Shown here: piece by piece, positions 34,945 to 44,592 of the stretch | Layout of the letters: every line of letters begins with the position of its first letter | Position numbering within the stretch: the first letter of the stretch is position 1 | DNA from: Zoogloea sp. LCSB751 | GTDB taxonomy: Bacteria; Pseudomonadota; Gammaproteobacteria; Burkholderiales; Rhodocyclaceae | Direction of reading: 5' to 3' | Assembly: GCF_002028455.1 (NCBI RefSeq) | Contig: NZ_MWUM01000018.1 | Coordinates: 1 to 64,000 of the forward strand | DNA length: 64,000 nt | The notes under the pieces: generated by a model | Seen by the model: only the letters and a program-made list of their open reading frames with translations | The model's database searches: none | What the model was told of the DNA's origin: nothing | Translations under genes and position numbers: made by a program

Positions 34945-36495
34945 ATGGAGAAGACACGTTCAGCGGTCGCTGTTGACGACCGATACAAGGTACTTGCAGC
35001 GATCTGCGTCTCCGCGATCATCATCCCCTTGGTATTCACTGGCCCGGCGATTTCTACGCCGGCGATCGGGCGTGATCTGGGCGGCGACCAGTCCACCTTG
35101 AGCTGGATCGTCAACGCCTACGCCATCGCGTTCGGCGGTTGCGTCATGGCGGCCGGTGCCATCGGCGACCAGATCGGCCGCAAGCGATGCTTCGTTGCAG
35201 GACTCTGGATCTTCGTCGCCACATCGCTACTGATCGGCCTGAGCCCGAACCTGCTGCTGCTCAATCTGCTGCGCGCTGCCGAGGGCGTCGGCGGCGCCCT
35301 AGTGCTGACTTCGGCCACCTCGTTGCTAGCACAGGAGTTCGAGTGCGTAGATCGCACTCGGGCTTTCAGCTTCCTTGGCACCGCGTTCGGTGTCGGTCTT
35401 GCGTTCGGGCCAATGGCCTCGGGGTTCCTGATCGAGCACCTGGGCTGGCGTTCGCTCTACTTCGCCATCGCATTGATCGCGGTCTTGATCCTGCTCTTGG
35501 GCACGCAGCGAATCAGGGAGTCCCGTGACCCGGAGGCTCACGGCATCGACTGGCCGGGCACCGTGCTGTTCACGGGCACCCTGGTATCGCTGACATTCGG
35601 CATCGTGCGCGGGCCGCAAGATGGCTGGGCGAGCCTGCGCGTGCTGTCGATGCTGGGCGCCACTGTTCTGCTGCTCGGCGCCTTCGTCGCCGTGGAACTG
35701 CGGCGTCCGCGCCCCATGCTGGAACTCTCCCTGTTCCGTTACCCGCGTTTCATCGGCGTGCAGTTACTGCCGGTGGCAACCGGATTCAGTTTCATCGCCC
35801 TGATCGTCTATCTACCGATCTGGTTCATCGTCATCCAGGGGCGCGATGCCTTCACGGCCGGCCTTGCGATCCTCCCACTGACCGCACCAATGCTGGTGGT
35901 GCCACTATTGGCCGGGCGAATGGCCCAGCACGTCTCGCCCGGCCTGCTGTCGGGCATCGGCTTTCTCATCTCCGCGCTGGGTGCCTGGCTGCTGATGCGC
36001 CTGTCCCCTGACGGGAGCTTGTGGGCGATGGCAATCCCCATGCTGCTGATCGGCATCGGCAATGGCCTGCCATGGGGCTTGATGGATGCCTTGTCGGTCA
36101 GTGTGGTGCCCAAGGAGCGCGCAGGGATGGCGGCCGGCATCTTCACCACCATGCGCGTGGCGGGAGAAGCCATCGCCATTGCGGCCATCGGTGCCGTATT
36201 GGTTGGCCTAACGGCGGCGAATCTACGCACGGCGGCAGAGGTAGCTTCGATATCACTGCCAGAAGGTGCTACCGCGATTGCGAGCCAGATCGGGGCCAAC
36301 AGTGGGCACGGTAGTGCTGTAGGCAGCGGCGGCGCGATGGACTGGGCCATCATTGAACTTACTCATCGCGCGTACACATCGGCTTTCCAGAGCATCTTTG
36401 GTGTGCTGTCCGTGCTCTCGATCCTGACCGCCGTGGTCTGCATCGTGACGTTACAACAGTCAGCTGATCGGCATGGCACAGCCTTGGAGTCTTGA
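34945..36495 (+). CDS. DHA2-family MFS drug/metabolite efflux transporter
   Basis: A 516-residue inner-membrane protein with 14 hydrophobic segments, as expected of the DHA2 (EmrB/QacA-like) branch. TPAIGRDLGGDQSTLSWIVNAY marks helix 1-2. GAIGDQIGRKR is the loop 2-3 motif, and LGTAFGVGLAFGPMASGFL is the motif C of antiporters in helix 5. It should export small hydrophobic compounds by proton antiport. No membrane-fusion or outer-membrane partner is adjacent. Regulation by the divergent LysR protein is likely. Confidence 0.87.
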   Translation: MEKTRSAVAVDDRYKVLAAICVSAIIIPLVFTGPAISTPAIGRDLGGDQSTLSWIVNAYAIAFGGCVMAAGAIGDQIGRKRCFVAGLWIFVATSLLIGLSPNLLLLNLLRAAEGVGGALVLTSATSLLAQEFECVDRTRAFSFLGTAFGVGLAFGPMASGFLIEHLGWRSLYFAIALIAVLILLLGTQRIRESRDPEAHGIDWPGTVLFTGTLVSLTFGIVRGPQDGWASLRVLSMLGATVLLLGAFVAVELRRPRPMLELSLFRYPRFIGVQLLPVATGFSFIALIVYLPIWFIVIQGRDAFTAGLAILPLTAPMLVVPLLAGRMAQHVSPGLLSGIGFLISALGAWLLMRLSPDGSLWAMAIPMLLIGIGNGLPWGLMDALSVSVVPKERAGMAAGIFTTMRVAGEAIAIAAIGAVLVGLTAANLRTAAEVASISLPEGATAIASQIGANSGHGSAVGSGGAMDWAIIELTHRAYTSAFQSIFGVLSVLSILTAVVCIVTLQQSADRHGTALES

Positions 36496-36832
36496 GTCGC
36501 TAAGTTCAGGAGCAAATCAGCCACCGCAGGAGCGGCCGTGATATGGCCTATGCGGAGGTCGCCTTCAGCTTGATCGAATCGGTGAGAGCGGATTACCACT
36601 CCCCTGCCAACGCATGAGGAATCTGCTGGTTTTTTATTGGCCCACCACCCCAAAACTTTTTCCGCCAAATCAAGGCCCTGGGGCGCTTTGCGAGGAAAAT
36701 TTCTTGATTTTCCATGACAAAAACACTACTAAATGTAGTAGAAAATTTCTTTTTGTCGCACTATTGATTTTTTTAAGTATTTGTTTTTAAACGACTAAAA
36801 AATTTTGCCATTTTTACGCCTTGGAGTAAGCT
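36496..36832. other. 337-bp intergenic region upstream of nrdJ
   Basis: The first 160 bp are GC-rich and look like worn non-coding sequence with no recognisable gene. From about 36650 the sequence becomes strongly AT-rich, holding the nrdJ promoter region and NrdR-like boxes. No B12-riboswitch-like B12-box was seen. Confidence 0.5.
36723..36773. promoter_or_regulatory. Possible tandem NrdR boxes
   Basis: ACACTACTAAATGTAG (36723-36738) contains the dyad CTAC-TAAAT-GTAG, and GCACTATTGATTTTTT (36758-36773) repeats the CACTA half. NrdR represses ribonucleotide reductase genes through paired 16-bp boxes of this kind. The second box is degenerate and the 35-bp spacing is not an exact number of helical turns. 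Confidence 0.35.
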
Positions 36833-39757
36833 ATGCGCCGCTTCAGATCATTACCAATAAGCCATCCAAGAGCCATGACCGCCACCACAAAACACGCCAA
36901 AGCCCAGCCCGCATCTGCCGCCACCCTCGAATCGCAGGATATCTCCGGCGAAGTCCTGCTCGAGAAATACGCCAAAGGTAACGAGCAAAGTGTTGGCGAC
37001 GTGCGCGCTCGTGTCGCCCGTGCGCTGGCCTCCATCGAGGCCGAAGAAAAGCGCGCCTTTTGGGAAGCCAAGTTCCTCGAAGCGCAGGAACGGGGCTTCG
37101 TGCCCGCCGGCCGTATCAACTCCGCCGCCGGCACCAATCTCGCCGCCACCCTGATCAACTGTTTCGTGCAGCCGGTCGGCGACTCGATCACCGAATCCGT
37201 GGATGGCCGTTGCGGCATCTACACCGCCCTCGCCCAGTCCGCCGAGACCATGCGTCGCGGTGGCGGCGTCGGCTACGACTTCTCCTCCATCCGTCCGAAG
37301 GGCGCGATGGTGCGCGGCACCCAGTCCAACGCCTCCGGTCCCGTCTCCTACATGCGCGTCTTCGACCGCTCCTGCGAGACCGTCGAGTCCGCCGGCTCCC
37401 GCCGCGGCGCCCAGATGGGTGTGCTGCGCTGCGACCACCCGGACATCGAGGAATTCATCCACGCCAAGGACCACGGCGACCTGACCAACTTCAACGTGTC
37501 CATCGCCGTCACCGACCTGTTCATGCAGGCCGTGGAAAACGACGGTGACGTGGAACTGGCCCACAAGGCCGAGCCGTCCAACGACATCAAGGAAGCCGGC
37601 GGCTACCAGCGTGACGACGGCCTGTGGGTGTACCGCAAGGTGCGCGCCCGCGACCTGTGGGACCAGGTCATGCGCTCCACCTACGACCACGCGGAGCCGG
37701 GCATCCTGTTCCTCGATCGCATGAACAAGGACAACAACCTTTATTACTGCGAAACCATCGAGGCCACCAACCCCTGCGCCGAACAGCCCCTGCCGTCCTA
37801 CGGTTGCTGCTGCCTGGGCTCGATCAACCTGACCCTGTACGTGAAGGACGCCTTCAGCGACAAGGCCAGCTTCGACTTCGCCGGCTTCGCCAAGACCGTC
37901 GAAACCTCCATCCGCATGCTCGACAACGTGCTCGAGGCGACCCACTGGCCGCTCGAGCAGCAGCACGCCGAAGCCCAGTCCAAGCGCCGTGTCGGCCTTG
38001 GCTTCACCGGCCTCGGCAACGCGCTGGCCATGCTGCGCCTGCGCTACGACACCGATGCCGCCCGCTCGATGGCCACCAAGATCTCCGAGTTCATGCGCGA
38101 CCAGGCCTATCTGGCCTCCGTCGAGCTGGCCAAGGAGCGTGGCGCCTTCCCGCTATTCAATGCCGACCTGTACCTGTCCGGCGGCAACTTCGCGTCCCGC
38201 CTGCCCAACGAGGTGAAGGACAAGGTTCGCAAGCACGGCCTGCGCAACTCCCACCTGCTGTCCATCGCCCCCACCGGCACGATCAGCCTGGCCTTCGCCG
38301 ACAACGCCTCCAACGGCATCGAGCCGCCGTTCTCCTACACCTACACCCGCAAGAAGCGGATGGCCGACGGCACCTTCAAGGAATACGCCGTCGAGGATTA
38401 CGCATGGCGCCTGTACAAGCACCAGGGCGGTGACGTCTCCAAGCTGCCCGAGTACTTCGTGACCGCGCTGGAAATCTCCGCCAAGGCTCACAAGGACATG
38501 GTCGCGGCCGTGGCCCCGTACATCGACACCTCCATCTCCAAGACGGTGAACGTTCCCGAGGACTACCCCTACGCGGAATTCGAGAACCTCTACCTGGAAG
38601 CCTGGAAGTCCGGCCTGAAGGGCCTGGCCACCTACCGGCCCAACAGCGTGCTGGGTTCCGTGCTGTCCGTGACGCCGAGCACCGAGCAGAAGCAACCCCA
38701 CGACCTGGAAATCTCCGACGACACCAACCGCCGCCTGTCGATCAAGAACCTGCCGGCACCGGTGCTGTCCTCCCTGCGCTGGCCGGGCCGCCCGGACCTG
38801 CCGGACGGCAACTCCGCCTGGACCTACATGCTCAACACGCCGCAAGGCAACTTCGCGCTGTTCGTCGGCCACATGGACCCGACCGAAGACAGCCCGTCCA
38901 AGGGTGCCTTCCCGTTCGAAGTGTGGGTCAACGGTGCCGACCAGCCCCGTGGCCTGGGCGCCGTTGCCAAGACCCTGTCGATGGACATGCGCGCCAACGA
39001 CCGCGGCTGGCTCAAGCTCAAGCTCGAAGCCCTGGCCAAGACCGTCGGCGAGAAGTCCTTTGAAATGCGCTTTCCCCCGCATGGCGAACAGAAGCTGATG
39101 CCGGGCGTGGTGTCCGCCTTCGCCCAGGTGGTCCGCTACCGCTGCGAAAGGCTGGAAGCCCTCGACGGCGACCTGCCGACCCCGGTGCTCGACAGCGTGT
39201 TCAGCCTGCAGGAGCCCAAGACCGGCACCGACGGCACCCTGTCCTGGACCGTCGACATCCAGAACCCGGCCACCGGCGAAGACTTCGTGCTCGGCCTGAA
39301 GGAAATCACCCTGCCGGACGGCGTCACCCGCCCCTACTCCATGTGGCTGTCGGGCAACTACCCGCGCGCCCTGGACGGCCTGTCCCGCATCCTTTCCCTC
39401 GACATGCGCGTGATGGACCCGGCCTGGATCGGCATGAAGCTGCGCAAGCTGATCGACTACCCGGAACCCCTGGGCGACTTCATGGCCTTCGTGCCCGGCA
39501 CCCGTCGCCAGCAGAACTGGCCGTCCACCGTGGCCTACCTGGCCGCGCTGATCATCCACCGCTATGCGATGCTCGGCGTGCTCGACGAAGCCGGCTACCC
39601 GACCCGCGAAATGGGCATCCTCGAGTCGCCGCGCGACGACAACGAGCCCAAGCTGATGCAGGGCGCGCTGTGCAACGAATGCGGCAACCACTCGGTGATC
39701 CGCAAGGACGGCTGCGACTTCTGCACCGCCTGCGGCGCGGTCGGTACCTGCGGCTAA
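36833..39757 (+). CDS. nrdJ: Adenosylcobalamin-dependent (class II) ribonucleotide reductase
   Basis: A 974-residue protein that makes deoxyribonucleotides without oxygen, using B12 for radical formation. Start ATG 36833 has GGAG upstream; ATG 36875 is an in-frame alternative. LINCFVQP near residue 110 gives the first redox Cys. NPCAEQPLPSYGCC supplies the radical Cys and the Glu, and APTGTISLAFADNASNGIEP follows. Residues from about 640 hold two related TSCPD-like modules (LPAPVLSSLRWPGRPDLPDG; LPTPVLDSVFSLQEPKTGTD). The C-terminus is a zinc-ribbon-like CNECGN...CDFCTACG with the mobile cysteines. The gene is monocistronic; an IS5-type transposase stub runs into its 3' end from the opposite strand. 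Confidence 0.93.
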   Translation: MRRFRSLPISHPRAMTATTKHAKAQPASAATLESQDISGEVLLEKYAKGNEQSVGDVRARVARALASIEAEEKRAFWEAKFLEAQERGFVPAGRINSAAGTNLAATLINCFVQPVGDSITESVDGRCGIYTALAQSAETMRRGGGVGYDFSSIRPKGAMVRGTQSNASGPVSYMRVFDRSCETVESAGSRRGAQMGVLRCDHPDIEEFIHAKDHGDLTNFNVSIAVTDLFMQAVENDGDVELAHKAEPSNDIKEAGGYQRDDGLWVYRKVRARDLWDQVMRSTYDHAEPGILFLDRMNKDNNLYYCETIEATNPCAEQPLPSYGCCCLGSINLTLYVKDAFSDKASFDFAGFAKTVETSIRMLDNVLEATHWPLEQQHAEAQSKRRVGLGFTGLGNALAMLRLRYDTDAARSMATKISEFMRDQAYLASVELAKERGAFPLFNADLYLSGGNFASRLPNEVKDKVRKHGLRNSHLLSIAPTGTISLAFADNASNGIEPPFSYTYTRKKRMADGTFKEYAVEDYAWRLYKHQGGDVSKLPEYFVTALEISAKAHKDMVAAVAPYIDTSISKTVNVPEDYPYAEFENLYLEAWKSGLKGLATYRPNSVLGSVLSVTPSTEQKQPHDLEISDDTNRRLSIKNLPAPVLSSLRWPGRPDLPDGNSAWTYMLNTPQGNFALFVGHMDPTEDSPSKGAFPFEVWVNGADQPRGLGAVAKTLSMDMRANDRGWLKLKLEALAKTVGEKSFEMRFPPHGEQKLMPGVVSAFAQVVRYRCERLEALDGDLPTPVLDSVFSLQEPKTGTDGTLSWTVDIQNPATGEDFVLGLKEITLPDGVTRPYSMWLSGNYPRALDGLSRILSLDMRVMDPAWIGMKLRKLIDYPEPLGDFMAFVPGTRRQQNWPSTVAYLAALIIHRYAMLGVLDEAGYPTREMGILESPRDDNEPKLMQGALCNECGNHSVIRKDGCDFCTACGAVGTCG

Positions 39758-40140
39758 ACCCGGCGTATGGCGCCCACACCGGTGTCGGTTTCCACCAATC
39801 GCTCGCGCAAGCGGCTGAAATTGGATTGATCCAGCCCACCCGATTCGAGGTCCAGATCGAGGAACCAGCTAAACAGCAGGTTGTAATCGAGTTGCTCACA
39901 GAACTGCCGATCCGAGCGCACCGAGTAAAACGCGATCAGCAACTGCGCCTTGAGCAACCGCTCCGGCGGAATCGACGGTCGGCCAACCTTGGCGTAAAGC
40001 CCGTCGAGTTCCGCGGAAATGGCCGACAGTGCCGAGTCGGCCAGTTTCTTCACCGGACGCAGCGGATGATCGGCCGGAATCCGGGATTCGACGGAGAAAT
40101 AGTGGAACATCGAAGATTGGGGATCGACTTCGCCGCGCAT
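39754..40140 (-). pseudogene. IS5-type transposase, N-terminal fragment
   Basis: A 128-residue frame with the conserved start of IS5-group transposases: HYFSVESRIPADHPLRPV, GRPSIPPERLLKAQLL, SVRSDRQFCEQLDYNLLFSW and NFSRLRERL. The DDE catalytic core that should follow is missing; the frame ends at a stop overlapping the last bases of nrdJ (39754-39757). It is therefore the left-over 5' part of an insertion sequence. No terminal inverted repeats or target duplication could be recognised. The resident nrdJ appears intact up to its own zinc-ribbon C-terminus. Confidence 0.75.
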
Positions 40141-40220
40141 CGGTGCTGTGCCTGGAGTTCGGGAGATACGGCTAGGACAGATGGGTGATCGGATCGTTCT
40201 CTGGGTTCTGCATCAGCCTG

Positions 40221-41693
40221 TTAACTCTCTAGAACGAAGTCAATAAACCCTCGCTCAATCGATGTGGATACCAGCCGAATTCGAATCAACTGCCCGATTT
40301 TCAGTAAAGGAAGCGGGCCTTTGAGGCGCCCCTCCACCGGGGGCTCAAAAATACGCACCCAAGTGCCCTCCGGCCCAATTCCGGTAACGAGCCCGTCAAA
40401 TCGTTGTCCAACCCGCGTATGCAGCAGCAGTGCCGCTTCCGATTTACGGAGTTGGCGCTCCACCTTCCGAGCGGCATCCTCCTGGGTAGTGCAATGCAAG
40501 GCCAATTCATCCAACTCATCGTTTGAATAGGGCGAACGGGCATTCTGCAACACGGCTTTCAGCAGGCGTAAGGTGATCAAGTCCGGAAAACGTCGATTTG
40601 GGGCAGTGGAATGCATATAGGCCTCCACTGCCAGACCAAAGTGGCCGATGGACTGCCCATGCGGGCGCTCCACCACATATTCTCCCGAGCCCATCAACTT
40701 CACGATGACTAGCGACAGATCGGGGAAACGCAGCGGATCGGACTTGTGCTGCTGTGCGAGAAAGGCTTCAAGCGCCCTGCCATCCGGCTGCTCGGGAAGC
40801 GTCACACCATAAGTCTTGGCCACCTCCACGATCCTCAACCAACGGTCAGGGGATCGCACGACCCGCCGCAGTGACGCGCTCCCCTGCTGGGCCAGAAAAC
40901 GCGCCGTACAGCCATTGGTGGCGATCATCAACTCCTCGATCAACTGCCGCGCCCGATTCTGCTCTTGCTGCCGAATAGCAGTGATTCTTTCACCTTCGAA
41001 AAGTGCCCGCGGCTGGAATGTCTGGAACTCCAATGAGCCCTGCGCACGGCGCAACACCCTGAGTTTCTGGGCCAACTCGTCCTGCATGCGCAACTGGATG
41101 TTCATGCCGACGACGGCTTGCGCAGCGCCTGGCAAATCGCCGGAGCCACAGATCCAGGCGGAAACCGCGTCGTAGGCCAGCTTGGCTTTGTTCCGCACCA
41201 TGGCGCGGTAAATCGTCGAGCCGACCAATATCCCGTCGTCGGTAAACTCCATCTCGGTCACCAGGGCCAAGCGATCCTCGTCGGGATTGAGCGAGGTCAG
41301 ATCGGTGCACAGACGCTCAGGAAGCATGTGAAACACGCGCGCCGAGGTATAAACCGAGGTCGTATTGATGCGGGCATGTTCGTCAACCGGCGAACCCTTG
41401 GCGACGATTGCATCGACGTCGGCCACCGCCACGAACACCCTTGTGGCTCCTCGCGAAAGCGGCTGGATTGCCGTCAGCTGATCCAGGTCACGGGAGTCAT
41501 CGTTATCAATCGAGCACCACGGGAGCTCGGTCAAATCGCGGATATTCTTGCCTGTCTCGCGAGCCGGGCCTTTCAGCCCGGCCACTTGATCCTGCACGCT
41601 ACGGGCGTATTCAGGTTCCAGCCCACGACTGAACATTGCCAGACTTGCAATCGTGGTCAGGGTAGTCCGGTGGTTGCTCAATGCGTTTCGCAT
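40221..41693 (-). CDS. RNB-domain exoribonuclease (RNase II/R-like)
   Basis: A 490-residue protein consisting mainly of an RNB catalytic domain. The Mg-binding acidic cluster is SIDNDDSRDLDQLTAI (about residues 62-77), followed by YTSARVFHMLPERLCTDLTSLNPDEDRLA and HSTAPNRRFPDLITLRLL. A short C-terminal S1-like barrel begins with VGQRFDGLVTGIGPEGTWVRI. The N-terminal cold-shock domains of RNase II and RNase R are absent, which makes it a shorter RNB protein common in betaproteobacteria. It should degrade single-stranded RNA 3' to 5'. Confidence 0.88.
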   Translation of the reverse strand: MRNALSNHRTTLTTIASLAMFSRGLEPEYARSVQDQVAGLKGPARETGKNIRDLTELPWCSIDNDDSRDLDQLTAIQPLSRGATRVFVAVADVDAIVAKGSPVDEHARINTTSVYTSARVFHMLPERLCTDLTSLNPDEDRLALVTEMEFTDDGILVGSTIYRAMVRNKAKLAYDAVSAWICGSGDLPGAAQAVVGMNIQLRMQDELAQKLRVLRRAQGSLEFQTFQPRALFEGERITAIRQQEQNRARQLIEELMIATNGCTARFLAQQGSASLRRVVRSPDRWLRIVEVAKTYGVTLPEQPDGRALEAFLAQQHKSDPLRFPDLSLVIVKLMGSGEYVVERPHGQSIGHFGLAVEAYMHSTAPNRRFPDLITLRLLKAVLQNARSPYSNDELDELALHCTTQEDAARKVERQLRKSEAALLLHTRVGQRFDGLVTGIGPEGTWVRIFEPPVEGRLKGPLPLLKIGQLIRIRLVSTSIERGFIDFVLES

Positions 41694-41926
41694 TCAACCT
41701 CCCCGCAGCATGCTGTACGGCATTTTCGCCCGGAACCATTCGTTGCCGTGGCGGCTTGAATGACTCCCACGCACCAAGCCACTCCAGTCGAAGCGGCGGA
41801 TATTCGTGAACGTGCTTTCTGCAAGGCAGTATAGTCCGTCTGCCGGCCCCTTCCGGGTTCATATGCGCCTCGGGAACCAATGCTACAGCGAGCGCCCGAA
41901 CTACCCCCTTCCCTGCCGAAAATTAC

Positions 41927-44533
41927 ATGACAAACGGAAAATCTTCTTCCCCGTCACCCATGACCACACCAGACCAACCGGCCATGGCAGGCGCCTCTCA
42001 GGGTGGAAACCATCACGAACAAAGAATGGAGGGGCTTGAATCCGACTTTCCGGTGATCGGCATCGGCTGCTCCGCCGGTGGCCTCGAGGCCCTTGAGGCG
42101 ATGCTGAACCACACACCTGCCGACACTGGCATGGCCTTCATCGTCGTCCAACACCTTGACCCGGAGCACCACAGCAACCTGCCTGAACTATTACAGCGGA
42201 ACACCCGCATGGCGGTCGTCGAAGCGGCTGAACACATGGCCATCAAGCCAAACTGGGTCTACGTCATTCCGCCCAACAAGGATCTATCGCTGTTGCACGG
42301 AACCCTGCACCTGTTCGATCCGAGCGAAAAGCGCGGCTTGCGCCTGCCCATCGATTTCTTCCTGCGCACCCTGGCCGAGGATCGCCAGCACAAGGCCATC
42401 GGCGTGATCCTCTCCGGCATGGGATCGGACGGCATGCTCGGGCTCGGCGCGATCAAGGAGAAAGGCGGCCTCACGCTTGCGCAGGATCCGGCCACGGCCA
42501 AGGCCGGCAGCATGCCCGACAATGCCATCAAGGCGGGCATGGTCGATATCGTCGCGCCTTGTGATCAACTCAGCGCGCGCATTACGGCTTATCTGCGGCA
42601 TGCCGTGCGCCATACGCCGATAGATGAACCCCCCGAAAGACGCGAGCAGAACGCCCTTGAACGCATTATCGTCCTGCTCCGCAACCGTAGCGGCAACGAC
42701 CTTTCCCTGTACAAGCCCAGCACCCTGCTCCGGCGTATCGAACGACGCATCGCCCTGCTCCAGATCGACGGCATTGCCAGCTATGTGGGTTATCTGCGTG
42801 ACAACCCCCAGGAGCTCGACCTGCTCTTCCGAGAAATGCTGATCGGCGTCACCAACTTCTTCCGCGATTCCCCCGTCTGGGATTTCCTGCGTGACATCGC
42901 CATTCCGGCGCTATTTAACCGCTATCCCGGTGGCCAGATCCTACGCGCGTGGGTGCCGGCCTGCTCGACGGGCGAAGAAGCTTATTCCTTGGCGATCGTT
43001 TTCAAGGAGGCGCTGGAAAACGTGAAGCCCCAAGGGCATTTCACCTTGCAGATCTACGCCACCGATCTGGACATGGATGCCGTCGACAAGGCGCGCAAAG
43101 CCTGCTATCCGGCCAACATCGCGGCCGACGTGTCGCCCGAACGGCTGGCCCGCCATTTTGTCGCCGAGGATGGCGGCTACAGGCTCAACCGGAACATCCG
43201 CGAGATGGTGATCTTCGCGCCGCAGAATGTCGTCTCAGACCCACCGTTTACACGGCTCGACATCCTCTCCTGCCGCAACCTGCTGATCTACTTCGGCCAG
43301 GCCTTGCAGAGAAAGGTGTTGCCCCTCTTCCACTACGCCCTCAACCGTGACGGCATCCTGGTCCTTGGCAGCGCCGAGACCATTGGCGGTTTCGCCAGCC
43401 TTTTTGCGCCGCTGGACAAAAAGATGCACGTCTTCCAGCGCATCGACCAGAGCGCACGCTCACCGTGGCTGGACTTCCCGACCCGCCCCCCGTCCAGCGC
43501 CCCGATTGTGGAAAGCAGCGGGCGCGCCGACTACCGGGACAGCCTGGAATACCAGACCGATCAGCTGATCCAGCAGAACTTCTCGCCGGCGGCGGTACTG
43601 GTCAATGGCGATGGCGACATCCTCTACATCAGCGGCCGCATCGGAAAATACCTGGAACCCGCCGCTGGCAAGGTCAATATCAACATCCACGCCATGGCCC
43701 GCGATGGCCTGCGCGACGCCCTGATCGGGGTTATCCGCAACGCCCTGCACCAGACGCAACCCATTCAGCTGGACGGGCTGCAGGTGGAAGTGAACGGACG
43801 CATGCAGACGGTCAATGTCACCGTACAGGGCATCGAGAAACCGGATGCCCTGCGCAATCGCGTGCTGGTCGTATTCACCGACGTGAAATCGTCATCGGGC
43901 AGTCAACCGCGCAAGCGACTGGCTTCCGAGCGGGAGAGTGCCCTGATGCTCGAACTGAATCAGCTGCGCGAGGCGCTGCGCATCAACCAGGAAGAGATGC
44001 AGGCATCCCTCGAGGAAGCGCGGTCGGCCAACGAGGAACTCCAGGTCACCAACGAGGAGCTCACCACCTCCAAGGAAGAGTTGCAGTCCATGAACGAGGA
44101 GTTGCAGACCATCAATGCCGAACTCCAGTCCAAGGTGGATGACCTCACCTGGGCGCGCAACGACATGACGAACCTGCTCAACAGCACGGAAATCGCCACC
44201 ATTTTCCTCGACAACGAGATGAAGCTGCGGCGTTTCACCACCCACGCCACCCATCTCTTCAAGCTCATCCCAGGCGATGTCGGGCGCCCGCTGTCCGATA
44301 TCGTCACCGACCTGGATTACCCCGACCTCCACGATGACGCCGTGTCCGTGCTGACTACCCTGAACTTCCGCGAGAAACAGGTCAGCACCGCGGACAGTCG
44401 CTGGTATCGGGTACGCATCATGCCTTACCGTACCCAGGACAACGTGATTGACGGCGTAGTGGTCACCTTCATCGACATCACCGCCATCAAGCTGCTCGAA
44501 GCCCAACTGAGAAAACGCAAGGCACGGCGATGA
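41927..44533 (+). CDS. CheB-CheR-PAS fusion signalling protein
   Basis: An 868-residue multidomain protein. Residues 40-215 are a CheB methylesterase: GIGCSAGGLEAL (Ser), VVQHLDPEHHS (His) and LSGMGSDGMLGL (Asp). Residues 235-500 are a CheR methyltransferase with NFFRDSPVWDFL, AWVPACSTGEEAYSLAI and ATDLDMDAVDKARK. A PAS-like module follows, then a heptad coiled coil (about 660-735, rich in NEEL repeats). A second PAS module runs from TEIATIFLDNEMKLRRF to the end. No histidine kinase or receiver domain follows, unlike many relatives. No chemoreceptor genes are nearby. It converges on a Crp-PAS gene 59 bp away. Start codon by position only; its ribosome site is weak. Confidence 0.87.
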   Translation: MTNGKSSSPSPMTTPDQPAMAGASQGGNHHEQRMEGLESDFPVIGIGCSAGGLEALEAMLNHTPADTGMAFIVVQHLDPEHHSNLPELLQRNTRMAVVEAAEHMAIKPNWVYVIPPNKDLSLLHGTLHLFDPSEKRGLRLPIDFFLRTLAEDRQHKAIGVILSGMGSDGMLGLGAIKEKGGLTLAQDPATAKAGSMPDNAIKAGMVDIVAPCDQLSARITAYLRHAVRHTPIDEPPERREQNALERIIVLLRNRSGNDLSLYKPSTLLRRIERRIALLQIDGIASYVGYLRDNPQELDLLFREMLIGVTNFFRDSPVWDFLRDIAIPALFNRYPGGQILRAWVPACSTGEEAYSLAIVFKEALENVKPQGHFTLQIYATDLDMDAVDKARKACYPANIAADVSPERLARHFVAEDGGYRLNRNIREMVIFAPQNVVSDPPFTRLDILSCRNLLIYFGQALQRKVLPLFHYALNRDGILVLGSAETIGGFASLFAPLDKKMHVFQRIDQSARSPWLDFPTRPPSSAPIVESSGRADYRDSLEYQTDQLIQQNFSPAAVLVNGDGDILYISGRIGKYLEPAAGKVNINIHAMARDGLRDALIGVIRNALHQTQPIQLDGLQVEVNGRMQTVNVTVQGIEKPDALRNRVLVVFTDVKSSSGSQPRKRLASERESALMLELNQLREALRINQEEMQASLEEARSANEELQVTNEELTTSKEELQSMNEELQTINAELQSKVDDLTWARNDMTNLLNSTEIATIFLDNEMKLRRFTTHATHLFKLIPGDVGRPLSDIVTDLDYPDLHDDAVSVLTTLNFREKQVSTADSRWYRVRIMPYRTQDNVIDGVVVTFIDITAIKLLEAQLRKRKARR

Positions 44534-44592
44534 CCACTGCAGGCATCGTGTCGGCTCAACATGAGCAGGCTTTTCAGGCTAGGGCTTACTGC

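Noticed and set aside
36496..36832. Cobalamin riboswitch expected before a B12-dependent enzyme
   Set aside because: No B12-box-like sequence or large structured GC-rich leader; the region next to nrdJ is AT-rich with NrdR-like boxes instead.
38153..39691. A 512-codon open frame opposite nrdJ
   Set aside because: Shadow of the nrdJ coding strand; the nrdJ frame carries all family motifs and the antisense product has none.
41807..41835. Promoter-like TATAGT upstream of the CheB-CheR gene
   Set aside because: The -10 (41830-41835) is reasonable but the sequence at -35 (TGAACG) matches poorly, so it was not listed.
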